Source: Pseudomonadota bacterium
GTDB lineage: Bacteria; Pseudomonadota; Gammaproteobacteria; Steroidobacterales; Steroidobacteraceae
Length of the DNA stretch: 64,000 nucleotides
Direction of reading: 5' to 3'
Assembly: GCA_025355245.1 (NCBI GenBank)
Contig: JANXZZ010000058.1
Coordinates: forward strand, 1-64,000
The translations under genes were made by a program, and so were the position numbers. Each line of letters begins with the position of its first letter. Within the stretch, counting starts at the first letter, position 1. Of the stretch, positions 38,764 through 48,131 are shown piece by piece. The notes under the pieces were generated by a model, which ran no database searches, had not been told where the DNA came from, and saw only the letters and a program-made list of their open reading frames with translations.

Positions 38764-39657
38764 ATGACCCGGAGCCTGCACCTCGTCGACGTCTTCACCG
38801 ATCGCCCCTGCGCGGGCAACCAGCTCGCGGTCGTCACCGGCGCCAAAGGGCTGAATGCCCCGGCAATGCAGGCTTTCGCGCGCGAGATGAATTTCGCCGA
38901 GACCACGTTCGTGATGAGCGACCGGCCCGTCGGCGGCGGCTGGCCGGTGCGGATCTTCACGCCCAAGCACGAGGTGCCCTTCGCCGGCCACCCGACGCTC
39001 GGCACGGCGCATGTGATCCGCCACGCACTCCTGGGCGGGCGCGTCGATCGCGTCACACTGTCGCTCGAGGCGGGTCTCACCCCCGTGTTCGTCGAGCGCG
39101 CGACCAAGCACGAGCTCTACTGGATGCGCCAGCGCTTCCCGACCTTCGGCAAGCGCCTGCCGAGGAAGCTGGTCGCACCCGCGCTCGGCCTCTCGCCCGC
39201 CGACCTCGACAGCCATCCGATCGAGGAAGTGTCGACCGGCCTTGCGTTCCTCGTGGTGCCGGTGCGCACGCGCCGGGCGCTCGAACGTATCCGCGTCGAT
39301 CGCGAGGCGCTCCTCAAGCTCGTCGACGGGCTCGACGCCAAGGCGGTCATTGCCTTCGCGCCCGGCGCGCGCGGCGCCGGCCACCAGCTGACTGCGCGCG
39401 TGTTCGTGGATTACTATGGCGTCCCCGAGGATGCTGCGACCGGCAGTGGCAACGGCTGCCTCGCCTCCTGGCTCGTGCAGCATCGCTACCTCGACGACGA
39501 TGCGATCGACGTGCGCGTTGAGCAGGGCGTCAGCATCGGGCGGCCCTCGACGCTGCACCTGCGCGCGATGCGCACGTCCCGCGGCATCGAGGTGCGCGTC
39601 GGGGGCGGCGTCGTCGACGTCGCCCGAGGCACGCTGCTCGCGGCGCGACTAGCCTAA
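38764..39657 (+). CDS. PhzF family isomerase/epimerase-like protein
   Basis: LHLVDVFTDRPCAGNQLAVVTGA...MNFAETTFV...RIFTPKHEVPFAGHPTLGTAHVI. Confidence 0.93.
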   Translation: MTRSLHLVDVFTDRPCAGNQLAVVTGAKGLNAPAMQAFAREMNFAETTFVMSDRPVGGGWPVRIFTPKHEVPFAGHPTLGTAHVIRHALLGGRVDRVTLSLEAGLTPVFVERATKHELYWMRQRFPTFGKRLPRKLVAPALGLSPADLDSHPIEEVSTGLAFLVVPVRTRRALERIRVDREALLKLVDGLDAKAVIAFAPGARGAGHQLTARVFVDYYGVPEDAATGSGNGCLASWLVQHRYLDDDAIDVRVEQGVSIGRPSTLHLRAMRTSRGIEVRVGGGVVDVARGTLLAARLA

Positions 39658-39773
39658 TCGGAGCGCGCAGTCAATCGGCGAGCGTCGCATCGCGATCTAC
39701 TGCTTAGCCTTAGCCGCTGCGCTACACTCGCCGCCTCCCCGTTCCATCTCCGGATCGCGAGGTGCTCGTGCGA

Positions 39774-41150
39774 ATGAAGCGTGCGCTCATCGTGGACGAC
39801 TCGAAGTCCGCACGCGTCGTCCTGTCGCGCGTTCTCGAGAAGCTCGAGCTCGCCGTCGACACGACCGACTCCGCGGAGAGCGCGCTCCACTACCTGCGTG
39901 AGAACCGTCCCGACGTGATCTTCATGGATCACGTGATGTCGGGCATGGACGGTTTGCAGGCGGTGCAGGCCATCAAGAGCGATCCGAGCACGGCGTCCAT
40001 CCCGATCATGATGTACACCTCCCAGGACGGCGAGGTGTACGCGGGCGAAGCGCGCGCGCTCGGCGCGGCCGGCGTGCTACCGAAACTCATGGCGCCTTCC
40101 GATATCTCGCGGGTCCTCGACCAGCTCGAGATCCTGCGCGAGCCACGCGAGGCGCGCCTCGTCGGCTTCGAGCAGGTGCACTTGCCAGCGGTTGGCTCCG
40201 AGCACGCGCTGCCGCCGGCCGCGAGCCCGGCGCCCGAGCCCATCGCTGTGTCTGCGGCCGCGGCCAGCCTCACGCCCGCGGAGCTGCGCGAGGCGCTCGC
40301 GCCGCTGCTGCGCGAGCAGGGCACGGATCTGCGCCGCTTCGTGGTCGCGGCGCTCGAGAGCTTCAGCGGCCGCGTGGTGACGGAGGTGACGGCGCAGGTC
40401 GAGTCGGCGTCGCTGCGCGCGGCGCACGCTGCCGTCGCGGCGATTCCTCCGCTGCCGCCGGTCGCGCCGCCACCCCCTCTGGAAGCCGTTGTCGAACGCC
40501 GGCCTTCCGCGTGGATCGCGCTTGCGATCGGTGCGCTCCTGGTCGCGAGCGCGTGCGCTGCCTATGCCTGGCAGCAGCACGGCGCGCTCGCCAGCGCGCA
40601 GAACCGGGGCGATGCACAGGCGCGCGAGCTCGCCGCGGTACGCCACGATCTCGATGCTGCGCGTGCCGCGACGCTTGCGGCCGCCAACGCCGGCGAGCGC
40701 GTGCTCGTGCCCTACGGCGAAGTCGCACTGTCCGGCGATCGCCTCGCGACACTCGCGAAGCTGCTCGCCGATCTCGAGGAACGCGGCACGGCGGCGACCG
40801 TGACCGTGACCACGGCGGCGGGCGAGTACTGCCTGACCGGAAATCCCGCGGAGGGCTACGCGACCGCGCCCGGTGAAATGCCCGCCAATCGCTGCGACGT
40901 CGTCGGCAACCCCTTCGAGGAATCGATGCGCCCGGAGCAGCGCGAGCCCCAGGCCGCGACCGCCCTCGCGGCGAGCGCGATGGCGCGGCCGCAGGGCGCG
41001 CTCGAGGTCAAGTTCGTGCACGCGGCGCGCCAGCAGAACCCGGCCGGCTACCCGGTAGCCGCGGACGTGAGCGCCGCGCAGTGGAATGCCGCGGCGGCCA
41101 ACCACAACTACGTCGAATTCACGGTCGAAACCCGACACCCGAACCCATGA
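39774..41150 (+). CDS. Membrane-anchored response-regulator receiver protein
   Basis: ALIVDDSKSARVVLSRVLEKL...DVIFMDHVMSGMDGLQAVQAIK...PIMMYTSQ CheY-like domain, then linker and single TM helix (WIALAIGALLVASACAAYAW) and C-terminal domain. Confidence 0.8.
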   Translation: MKRALIVDDSKSARVVLSRVLEKLELAVDTTDSAESALHYLRENRPDVIFMDHVMSGMDGLQAVQAIKSDPSTASIPIMMYTSQDGEVYAGEARALGAAGVLPKLMAPSDISRVLDQLEILREPREARLVGFEQVHLPAVGSEHALPPAASPAPEPIAVSAAAASLTPAELREALAPLLREQGTDLRRFVVAALESFSGRVVTEVTAQVESASLRAAHAAVAAIPPLPPVAPPPPLEAVVERRPSAWIALAIGALLVASACAAYAWQQHGALASAQNRGDAQARELAAVRHDLDAARAATLAAANAGERVLVPYGEVALSGDRLATLAKLLADLEERGTAATVTVTTAAGEYCLTGNPAEGYATAPGEMPANRCDVVGNPFEESMRPEQREPQAATALAASAMARPQGALEVKFVHAARQQNPAGYPVAADVSAAQWNAAAANHNYVEFTVETRHPNP

Positions 41151-42196
41151 GCTGGATGCTGTACGGGGCCAACGGCTACTCGGGCGAACTGATCGCCCGG
41201 GCCGCGGTCGCCGCAGGCTTGCAACCTATCCTCGCCGGCCGTTCACGCGAACCGCTCGAGGCGCTCGCCCGCGAGCTCGGCCTCGAGGCGCGCGTGCTCG
41301 CGCTCGACTCAGCGGCCGCGCTCGCTACCGGGCTCAAGGGCATCGCGCTGGTCCTGAACTGCGCGGGCCCGTTCTCCGCGACCGCGCGGCCGATGATCAC
41401 GGGCTGCCTCGCCGCCCGCGCCCATTACCTCGACATCACCGGCGAGGTCGCGGTGTTCGAGCTCGCCGCCTCGCTCGATGCGGCCGCGCGCACGGCGGGC
41501 GTAGTGCTCTGCCCCGGAGTCGGCTTCGACGTCGTGCCCACCGACTGCGTCGCGCTTGCGCTCGCCGAGGCGCTGCCGGGCGCGAGCCACCTTGCGCTTG
41601 GCTTCGACAACGCCTCGCCCGTGAGCCGTGGCACTGCGCGCACTATGGTAGAGGGTCTCGGCCAGGGCGGCGCGGTACGCCGCGATGGCGCGATCGTGCG
41701 CGTGCCGCTCGGCTACCGCGACCGGCGCATCGATTTCGGCGCGGGCGAGAAGCTCGCGATGACGATTCCGTGGGGCGACGTCAGCACCGCATTCCGCACC
41801 ACCGGCATCGCCAACATCGAGGTGTACATCCCGATCTCGCCGCGGCGCCTCGCGCGCCTGCGGCAGCTCAACTACCTGCGCTGGGCGTTGCGGCTCGGCG
41901 TCGTCCAGAGCCTGATGAAATCGCGCGTCGACGCGGGCATTCCCGGCCCCGACGCGCAGCTTCGCGAGCGCACGCCGACGCACATCTGGGGCGAGGCGCG
42001 CCGCGCGGACGGGAGCGTGCGCACCGCCCGCATCGTGACCGCGAACGGCTACACCGTCACCGTGCACGCCTCCCTCGCCATGGTCGCGCGGCTGCTCGCG
42101 GGCGGAATCGCCGCTGGCTCGGTCACGCCCGCGCGCGTCCTCGGCGCGCGCTTCGTCGAGACCCTGCCTGGCAGCGGACGCCTGTCCATCGGCTGA
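41147..42196 (+). CDS. Saccharopine dehydrogenase family / trans-acting enoyl reductase-like protein
   Basis: [47 protein letters not shown]...GPFSATARPMITGCLAARAHYLDITGEVAVFE. Confidence 0.88.
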   Translation: MSWMLYGANGYSGELIARAAVAAGLQPILAGRSREPLEALARELGLEARVLALDSAAALATGLKGIALVLNCAGPFSATARPMITGCLAARAHYLDITGEVAVFELAASLDAAARTAGVVLCPGVGFDVVPTDCVALALAEALPGASHLALGFDNASPVSRGTARTMVEGLGQGGAVRRDGAIVRVPLGYRDRRIDFGAGEKLAMTIPWGDVSTAFRTTGIANIEVYIPISPRRLARLRQLNYLRWALRLGVVQSLMKSRVDAGIPGPDAQLRERTPTHIWGEARRADGSVRTARIVTANGYTVTVHASLAMVARLLAGGIAAGSVTPARVLGARFVETLPGSGRLSIG

Positions 42197-42203
42197 AGCG
42201 CGC

Positions 42204-43196
42204 ATGGACTCTGCAGGCTTCGCACCTCCGTTCTGGCTCAGCAACCCGCACCTGCAATCGATGCTGCCAAGCTCGACGCTGCGCCGCTCGTTTGTCGCGC
42301 GCGCCGCCGCCCCGCTGCTGGCCGCAAGTCGCGATGTCATCGTCGAATGCGGCGACGGCGTGCGCCTTGCGGGCCACTACAGCGCGCTGCCGCAGGCGAC
42401 TCGCGACCTGGTGCTGCTCGTGCACGGCTGGGAAGGCAGTGCCGAGTCGCAGTACTTGCTGTCCGCCGCGCAATACCTGTACGCGCGCGGCTTCGAGGTA
42501 TTCAGGCTCAACCTGCGCGATCACGGCGCGAGCCATCACCTGAACCCCGAACTCTTCCATTCGTGCCGCATTGCGGAAGTGGTCGGCGCGGTGCGTTCGG
42601 TGCAGGGGCTGTTCCCCGATCGCGTGCTGTCGCTGGTCGGCTACTCGCTCGGCGGCAACTTCGCGCTCAGGGTCGCGGTGCGCGCGCCGGCCGCCGGCGT
42701 CGACCTCGGGCAGGTCGTTGCGATCTGTCCGGTGATCGATCCCGCACGCACGCTCGAGAGCCTCGAGAACGGACTGTGGCTCTACCGGAACTACTTCGTG
42801 CTCAAGTGGCGCCGGTCGCTGCGCAAGAAACGCCAGGCGTGGCCGGACCTCTACGATCTCGACGACCTGCTCGACAGCCGCGACCTCACCGGTCTCACCG
42901 AGACGCTGGTGCTCAAGTACACGGGCTTTGCGGACCTGATGAGCTACCTGAACGGCTACTCGATCACGGGCGATGCGCTCAACGGCCTCGCGGTGCCGTG
43001 CCGCATCATCACCTCGCTCGACGACCCGATCATCCCGGCCGCGGACCTTGAGCGCCTTGCGTCCTCGGCGCGGCTTGAGATCACCCTGACCCGGCAGGGC
43101 GGCCACTGTGGCTTCCTCGAGAACCTGAACCGCGAGAGCTGGGCCGATCGCCAGGTACACGCGACCCTGGTCGAAGCGCGCGCCCGGCGCGCCTAA
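42204..43196 (+). CDS. YheT-like alpha/beta hydrolase
   Basis: FWLSNPHLQSMLPSS...LVHGWEGSAESQYLLSAAQYLYARGFEVFRLNLRDHGASHHLNPELFHSCRIAEV...VGYSLGGNFALRVA. Confidence 0.88.
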   Translation: MDSAGFAPPFWLSNPHLQSMLPSSTLRRSFVARAAAPLLAASRDVIVECGDGVRLAGHYSALPQATRDLVLLVHGWEGSAESQYLLSAAQYLYARGFEVFRLNLRDHGASHHLNPELFHSCRIAEVVGAVRSVQGLFPDRVLSLVGYSLGGNFALRVAVRAPAAGVDLGQVVAICPVIDPARTLESLENGLWLYRNYFVLKWRRSLRKKRQAWPDLYDLDDLLDSRDLTGLTETLVLKYTGFADLMSYLNGYSITGDALNGLAVPCRIITSLDDPIIPAADLERLASSARLEITLTRQGGHCGFLENLNRESWADRQVHATLVEARARRA

Positions 43197-43285
43197 CGAG
43201 TCTGGCGGCACTGCGCTCGGTGGAGTTGCATCCGCTGTTTGCTGCGCCGATCATGCGAATCCCGCCGTCATCCCGAGAGAACACC

Positions 43286-44068
43286 GTGACCACCCGACTC
43301 GAGATCCTGTCGAAGGCCGTGCGCGCTGCAGGCGCCGCGCTCCTGCTGGTGTTCGCGGCGGTCGTGCCCACGGCGCACGCCGCGGTCTCGCCGTACGCGG
43401 AGGCGCTGGCAGTGCCCGGCCGCAGCGACAAGGACAAGGAGCGGGACGCGCGCGACAAGCCCGCCGACGTGCTCGCCTTCGCCGGCTTCAAGTCCGGGAT
43501 GCGCATCGCGGATGTCTTCGGCGGTGGCGGCTACTACAGCGGGATCCTCGCCCACGTCGTCGGGCCCAAGGGCAAGGTGCTGCTCGTCAACGACCCGGCC
43601 TACGCGCAGTTCGCGGCCGCCGATCTCGCGGTGCGGTTCAAAGACGGGCGGCTCGCAGAAGTCGAGCAGCGCGTCGTGCCGAACGAAAAGCTCGGCTTCA
43701 ACAAGGGCGAACTCGACGCCGCGCTGTTCGTGATGTCGTATCACGACCTCTATTTCGAGGACAAGGCCGGATTCCCGCGCATCGATGCCGGCCAGTTTCT
43801 CGACCAGATTCACGACGCGATCAAGCCGGGCGGAGCGCTGCTAATTGTCGACCACTCGGCGGTGGCCGCTAGCGGCAACGCGCCGGCGCAGACGCTGCAC
43901 CGCATCGACGAGAAGTGGGCGACCGCGGACCTGGCCAAGCACGGCTTCAAGCTAATCAAGACCTTCGACGGCCTGCGCAATCCCGCGGATGATCGCTCGA
44001 AGCCCGTGTTCGATGCGGCGATCCGCGGCAAGACGGATCGCTTCGTGCACCTGTACCGGCGCGTCTAG
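43286..44068 (+). CDS. Exported class I SAM-dependent methyltransferase-like protein
   Basis: Signal peptide; RDKPADVLAFAGFKSGMRIADVFGGGGYYSGILAHVVGPKGKV; start codon uncertain. Confidence 0.78.
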   Translation: MTTRLEILSKAVRAAGAALLLVFAAVVPTAHAAVSPYAEALAVPGRSDKDKERDARDKPADVLAFAGFKSGMRIADVFGGGGYYSGILAHVVGPKGKVLLVNDPAYAQFAAADLAVRFKDGRLAEVEQRVVPNEKLGFNKGELDAALFVMSYHDLYFEDKAGFPRIDAGQFLDQIHDAIKPGGALLIVDHSAVAASGNAPAQTLHRIDEKWATADLAKHGFKLIKTFDGLRNPADDRSKPVFDAAIRGKTDRFVHLYRRV

Positions 44069-44484
44069 GAGTCGGTGCGCGCGGCGCGCTTCTCCTCGAA
44101 GCGCACGACCGGTTGGCTGCCCGTCACGGTGATCTCGCCATCGACGACGGCGCCGTCGGCGATTGCAATCACCTGCGCCCGCACGCGACCGTGGATGACC
44201 GCGGTCTTGCCGATTTCGAGCTTGGCGTCGACGGTTACATCGCCGGTGATGCGTCCGGCTACGACGGCCGAGCGTGCCGAAACGTTGCCGTGCCAGTGGC
44301 CGTCGCGGGAAATCGACAGCGCGCCGTTGATCGCGCCGTCGCCGACCACGGTACCGCCGAGCGCCATGGGCCCGCTGACCTGAAGCTGCCCCTCGAACAC
44401 GCTGCCCGCGCCGACCAGCGTCGGTGTCCCGGAAACCTGGTCGAACAGCCGCCGGCGCGGCCGATCGGAAGTAGCATCGGACAC
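44065..44484 (-). CDS. Bactofilin (polymer-forming cytoskeletal protein)
   Basis: TLVGAGSVFEGQLQVSGPMALGGTVVGDGAINGALSISRDGHWHGNVSARSAVVAGRITGDVTVDAKLEIGKTAVIHGRVRAQ repetitive beta-helix. Confidence 0.9.
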   Translation of the reverse strand: MSDATSDRPRRRLFDQVSGTPTLVGAGSVFEGQLQVSGPMALGGTVVGDGAINGALSISRDGHWHGNVSARSAVVAGRITGDVTVDAKLEIGKTAVIHGRVRAQVIAIADGAVVDGEITVTGSQPVVRFEEKRAARTDS

Positions 44485-44678
44485 GGGACCTCCTGTGACG
44501 GCTCGCTCCCAAGGCGCTGGCGCCGCCCTCGGAGCGTCAACACTATACTAAGCACCGCGCCGTCGCCGTCTCGCGAAGCTTCAGTATTCAGACGGCCGTC
44601 ACACGCACGAGCATTGCATCGCATGATTGCACGCGCCCACGCCGAGCCAGCGCGACGAGTGCCGCGGGCCGGGCTCCG

Positions 44679-45617
44679 GTGAGTGTGTCCCTGCTGTTGC
44701 TCGCGCTCGCGCCCTTCGCGGCCGCGATCCTGCTCGGGATGAGACGACCGCCGGCCGGTCGCTACCTCGCCTTTGCCGCGGCGCTGCTGCTCGCGATGGC
44801 GCTCGGACTCGCGCTCGCGATTCTCGGCTTCGCGCTGCGCGGGGTAGGCACGGCTCTGGTGCTGCCGTGGGTCCCCGCGCTCGGCCTCGACGGGAACCTG
44901 CACGGAGACGTCGACGGTGCCGCGTTCGCCCTCGCCATTCTCGTCTTCGGCCTGCGCGCGGCGTGGCTGCTGCGTCGGGCGCCCGCCGTGGCGGGGCGCC
45001 CGTCGCCGCTCGCGCTCGCGCTGATCCTGGTTGGCGTCGCTCAATTGGCAGTACTCGCGGACAACCTGCTGGTCGCGATCGCGGTCTCCGAACTCGCCGC
45101 AGTGCTCGGCTATTGCCTCGAGCGCGGTGCGGCGCCCGCGGGCGGCGCCGGTCGGTGCCTCGCACTCGGCGCCTTGAGCGCCGGCACGCTGTTCCTGCTC
45201 GCCGGGGCGCTCCTGGTCGGTGACAGCACTGGTACCTACCGCTCGGGTGCGATCGTCGTCGCGACGGCGACGCTCGGCGCGCAGCCGCTCTACCCGGCCG
45301 CGGTGGGCCTCCTGCTTGCGGGCGCCTGGACGCGTTCGGCGGCGTGGCCGTGGGGACTGTCGTTGCGGCGGTCACGCGCGAATGCATTCGGCGTCGGCAA
45401 CGCCGCGGGCACGGTGCTGCTGCTGACGGGCCTTTGCCTCGCGATCCGGCTCCTGCCCGCCCTCGTCGGCGCCGTGCCCGGCATCGCGGTCGCCGCAGGC
45501 TTCCTCGCGATCCCGCTGCTGCTGGGTTCGATCGCGCGCCTGCTCGGCGGCTCCGTGCCGCCGGGTCGCCCGGCGCTCGCGACCGCGCCCGAGGCCGGTG
45601 CCGGGAGCGAGACGTGA
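44679..45617 (+). CDS. Degenerate MrpA/NuoL-like antiporter-type membrane subunit
   Basis: Multi-TM; LADNLLVAIAVSELAAVLGYCLERG and GAWTRSAAWPWGLSLRRS align by eye with MrpA/NuoL DNLL..ELTSLSSYLL and GAFTKSAQFPFHFWLP. Confidence 0.55.
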   Translation: MSVSLLLLALAPFAAAILLGMRRPPAGRYLAFAAALLLAMALGLALAILGFALRGVGTALVLPWVPALGLDGNLHGDVDGAAFALAILVFGLRAAWLLRRAPAVAGRPSPLALALILVGVAQLAVLADNLLVAIAVSELAAVLGYCLERGAAPAGGAGRCLALGALSAGTLFLLAGALLVGDSTGTYRSGAIVVATATLGAQPLYPAAVGLLLAGAWTRSAAWPWGLSLRRSRANAFGVGNAAGTVLLLTGLCLAIRLLPALVGAVPGIAVAAGFLAIPLLLGSIARLLGGSVPPGRPALATAPEAGAGSET

Positions 45618-47056
45618 CGGCGCTCCCAGCGCTGGCGCTCGTGCTGCCGCTTGCGAGTGCGCTCCTGCTGCTGGGCATCGAGCGCGGCCGGCCGCGGCTC
45701 GCGCGTGCCTTGAACGGCACCTCGATGGTGCTTGCGCTCGCGCTCGCGATCGCGGCGCTGCGTGCGGCGAGCGGTGGCGGCGCGCTCGCGATGGCGCTCG
45801 GACCCACCGGCCTCGTCCTCGTGCTCGACCGGCTGTCAGCGTGGATGCTCGTCGCGGCATCGAGTACGGCGCTCATCGTCTTTGCGCACACGGCACGCGC
45901 GCCTGCCCGCGGCGCGAGCCGAGCCCATTCGCTCGTGCAACTGCAGCTGTTCGCGCTCGACGGCGTGTTCCTGGTCGGCGACCTCGCGAGCCTGTTCATG
46001 CTCCTTCAGGTGGTCGTGTTCGCATCGACGAGCGCGCTCGCGCGCGGCACGGGCACGACGGACGCGGCCGCCAGTCGGCGCGCCTTCCTTGTCAACGGCG
46101 GCAGCGCGGTCGCCTTCGCTATCGCCATCGGCTGCATTTTCGTGGCGCTCGGCACGCTCGACCTTGCGGGACTGTCGGTCGCGGCGCCTGCGGTGCCGGC
46201 GGCCGAGGCCGGGCTGCTCGGCAGCGCATCCTTCGTGCTGCTCGGTGTGCTCGCGCTCGGCGCAATCGTGACGCCGCTGCTGTTGTGGCTGCCCGGTAGC
46301 GGCGCTGCGCCGCCCGCGTTTGCGGTCGGCCTCGGCGCGCTGCTCGCCGAGAGCTGCATCTACCTGATCCTGCGTCTCTACACGCTTGTTTTCCCGTGCT
46401 TCGTCGCCGGGCCCTGCGGGCCGTCCGGCCTGGCATTGCCGCTCGGCCTCACTGCGGTGACCGCGGGTGCGCTCGCGGCGCTCACGGCGCGCGAAGCGCG
46501 GACGCTGCCTGCGCAGCTCCTGGTCGCGTCGGTGGGAGTGCTCCTGATCGCGGTCGGAAGTTTTCGGGAGGCAGGGCTCGCGGCCGCGATCTTCCTGCTC
46601 TGGCACACGGCACTGGCTGCGACCGCGTTGTTCCTCGCCGCCGACCTGTTGAGGCGGGCGTCGCCCGGCCGCGGGCGCGGGGTGGCGGTCGTCGGGTACT
46701 TTGCGTCACTCGCGGCGCTCCTCTGCCTGCCGCCGCTGGCGGGATTCCCGGGGCTCATCGCGGTGCTGCAAGCCTCGACACCCGATGCGCTCGCGGTCTG
46801 GACGCTGGTCTGCGCCTCGCTGCTGGTGGCCGGGATCGCGGTGTTTCGGCACGAGAGCCCCATTCCGGCGGGTGGCGCGGCATCGATGCGCGTGCCGCGG
46901 CTGGCGCTCGCGGGCAGCGGCATTGCGCTCGGCGCGCTGCTCGCCCTCGGGCTTGCGGCGGCTCCGGTATTCGATCTCGCGCACTTGACCGCGCGCCAGC
47001 TGCTCGACCGCGCGGCGTACGTCGCCGCGGTACGTGCAGCCCGCGAGACCCGGTGA
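45614..47056 (+). CDS. MrpD/NuoN-like proton-conducting-type membrane subunit, charged residues lost
   Basis: GVFLVGDLASLFMLLQVVVFASTSALA, GALALGTLDLAGLS-type spacing, APPAFAVGLGALLAESCIYLILRLYTLVF, LPPLAGFPGLI; GTGA overlap. Confidence 0.7.
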   Translation: MTALPALALVLPLASALLLLGIERGRPRLARALNGTSMVLALALAIAALRAASGGGALAMALGPTGLVLVLDRLSAWMLVAASSTALIVFAHTARAPARGASRAHSLVQLQLFALDGVFLVGDLASLFMLLQVVVFASTSALARGTGTTDAAASRRAFLVNGGSAVAFAIAIGCIFVALGTLDLAGLSVAAPAVPAAEAGLLGSASFVLLGVLALGAIVTPLLLWLPGSGAAPPAFAVGLGALLAESCIYLILRLYTLVFPCFVAGPCGPSGLALPLGLTAVTAGALAALTAREARTLPAQLLVASVGVLLIAVGSFREAGLAAAIFLLWHTALAATALFLAADLLRRASPGRGRGVAVVGYFASLAALLCLPPLAGFPGLIAVLQASTPDALAVWTLVCASLLVAGIAVFRHESPIPAGGAASMRVPRLALAGSGIALGALLALGLAAAPVFDLAHLTARQLLDRAAYVAAVRAARETR

Positions 47057-47060
47057 AGGG

Positions 47061-47153
47061 GCCCACTCGCGGGCCGCGCAGACGGGAGTGGGCAGATCTC
47101 GCGCACCAAGGCACTATCGCAGTGCCCCGCCGCGATCGGCGATGACGCGGCGG
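47061..47153 (+). other. Cluster of three consecutive perfect stem-loops (candidate structured RNA / terminator region)
   Basis: GCCCACTC/GAGTGGGC, GGCACT-ATCGC-AGTGCC, CCGCCGCG/CGCGGCGG between two same-strand genes. Confidence 0.4.
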
Positions 47154-47259
47154 CCGTTATTGAACCTCGGTGCGCCGTGACGGGCACCGCGACCGGAGGA
47201 CCGCAGATGCGCCTGCGTATTGCGTCGATGCCGGCGGGAATTCGCCGCGAGGTGCGCCG

Positions 47260-48021
47260 GTGCGTCGCGTAGTCGTGTGCGCGGTTCTCGTGCTGGCGGG
47301 CTGCGGCTCCGACCGCGACTATGCTGCGGCGGAGCGCGCCAATACCGTGGTTGCCTTCGATGACTACCTGCGGCTGCACCCCGACAGTGCGCACGCCTCG
47401 GAGGCACGCGCGCACCTGGCGACGCTGGTGGAGGCACGCGAATGGGAGCGTGCGCACAGCGCCGACACGGCCGATGCCTACCAGCAGTACCTGCGCGGCT
47501 ACCCCTCCGGTGCTCACGCGCACGATGCACTGATCGCGATCTCCGACTTCAACATGGCCGCGGTCCCGAACACCGAGGCATCGGGCGCCGCGTCCGCACC
47601 GTCGCTCGCGCCGGGCGGTCCGCCGGCGACGCCCGCCGTGAAAGGACCGATCGCGCGCACACCGGTTCCGGTGGCGCGCGTGAATTCGTCGCCGGCAGCC
47701 AAGCCCGCGCCCGTCGCGGCTGCCGCGCCGTCGCCAGCACGCGCGCCGACCGTGGCAGCGCCAGGAACCCGCATCCAGCTCGGCGCGTTCGCGTCGGAAT
47801 CCGCCGCGACGGCGGCATGGCAGCGGCTCGCGCATCGCTACGCCGAGCTCGCAGGACGCACGCCGCTGGTTGCGAGCGCCACGCTCGCGGACGGGCGACA
47901 CGTGCACCGTCTCCAGGTCGGCGGCTTCAGCGCCCAGTCGGCCGCGGCGATGTGCGCCGCGCTGGCTGCGAGTCACGACGCCTGTCTTATTGTGCCGGCC
48001 GCGGCCGCCACGACGAACTGA
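47260..48021 (+). CDS. SPOR domain lipoprotein
   Basis: GTG start; lipobox VLAGC; tetratricopeptide-like YLRLHPDSAHASEARAHL; C-terminal TRIQLGAFASESAATAAWQRLAHRYAELAG...VHRLQVGGFSAQSAAAMCAAL. Confidence 0.8.
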   Translation: MRRVVVCAVLVLAGCGSDRDYAAAERANTVVAFDDYLRLHPDSAHASEARAHLATLVEAREWERAHSADTADAYQQYLRGYPSGAHAHDALIAISDFNMAAVPNTEASGAASAPSLAPGGPPATPAVKGPIARTPVPVARVNSSPAAKPAPVAAAAPSPARAPTVAAPGTRIQLGAFASESAATAAWQRLAHRYAELAGRTPLVASATLADGRHVHRLQVGGFSAQSAAAMCAALAASHDACLIVPAAAATTN

Positions 48022-48071
48022 CCCCGCGCGGCGGGGCAAAGTCGTCAGTTCCTGACGCGCCACGTCAGTTC
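48015..48071. promoter_or_regulatory. Repeated GTCAGTTC elements (candidate enhancer-binding sites)
   Basis: GAACTGAC at 48015-48022, CGTCAGTTC at 48043-48051 within CGTCAG-TTC-CTGACG, CGTCAGTTC at 48063-48071 (20-bp period). Confidence 0.5.
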
Positions 48072-48131
48072 TCCGGCGCCAGCGGCGGACCGGAGTGTTC
48101 GTAACCAGTTGTTTTATATATATTTACAAGG

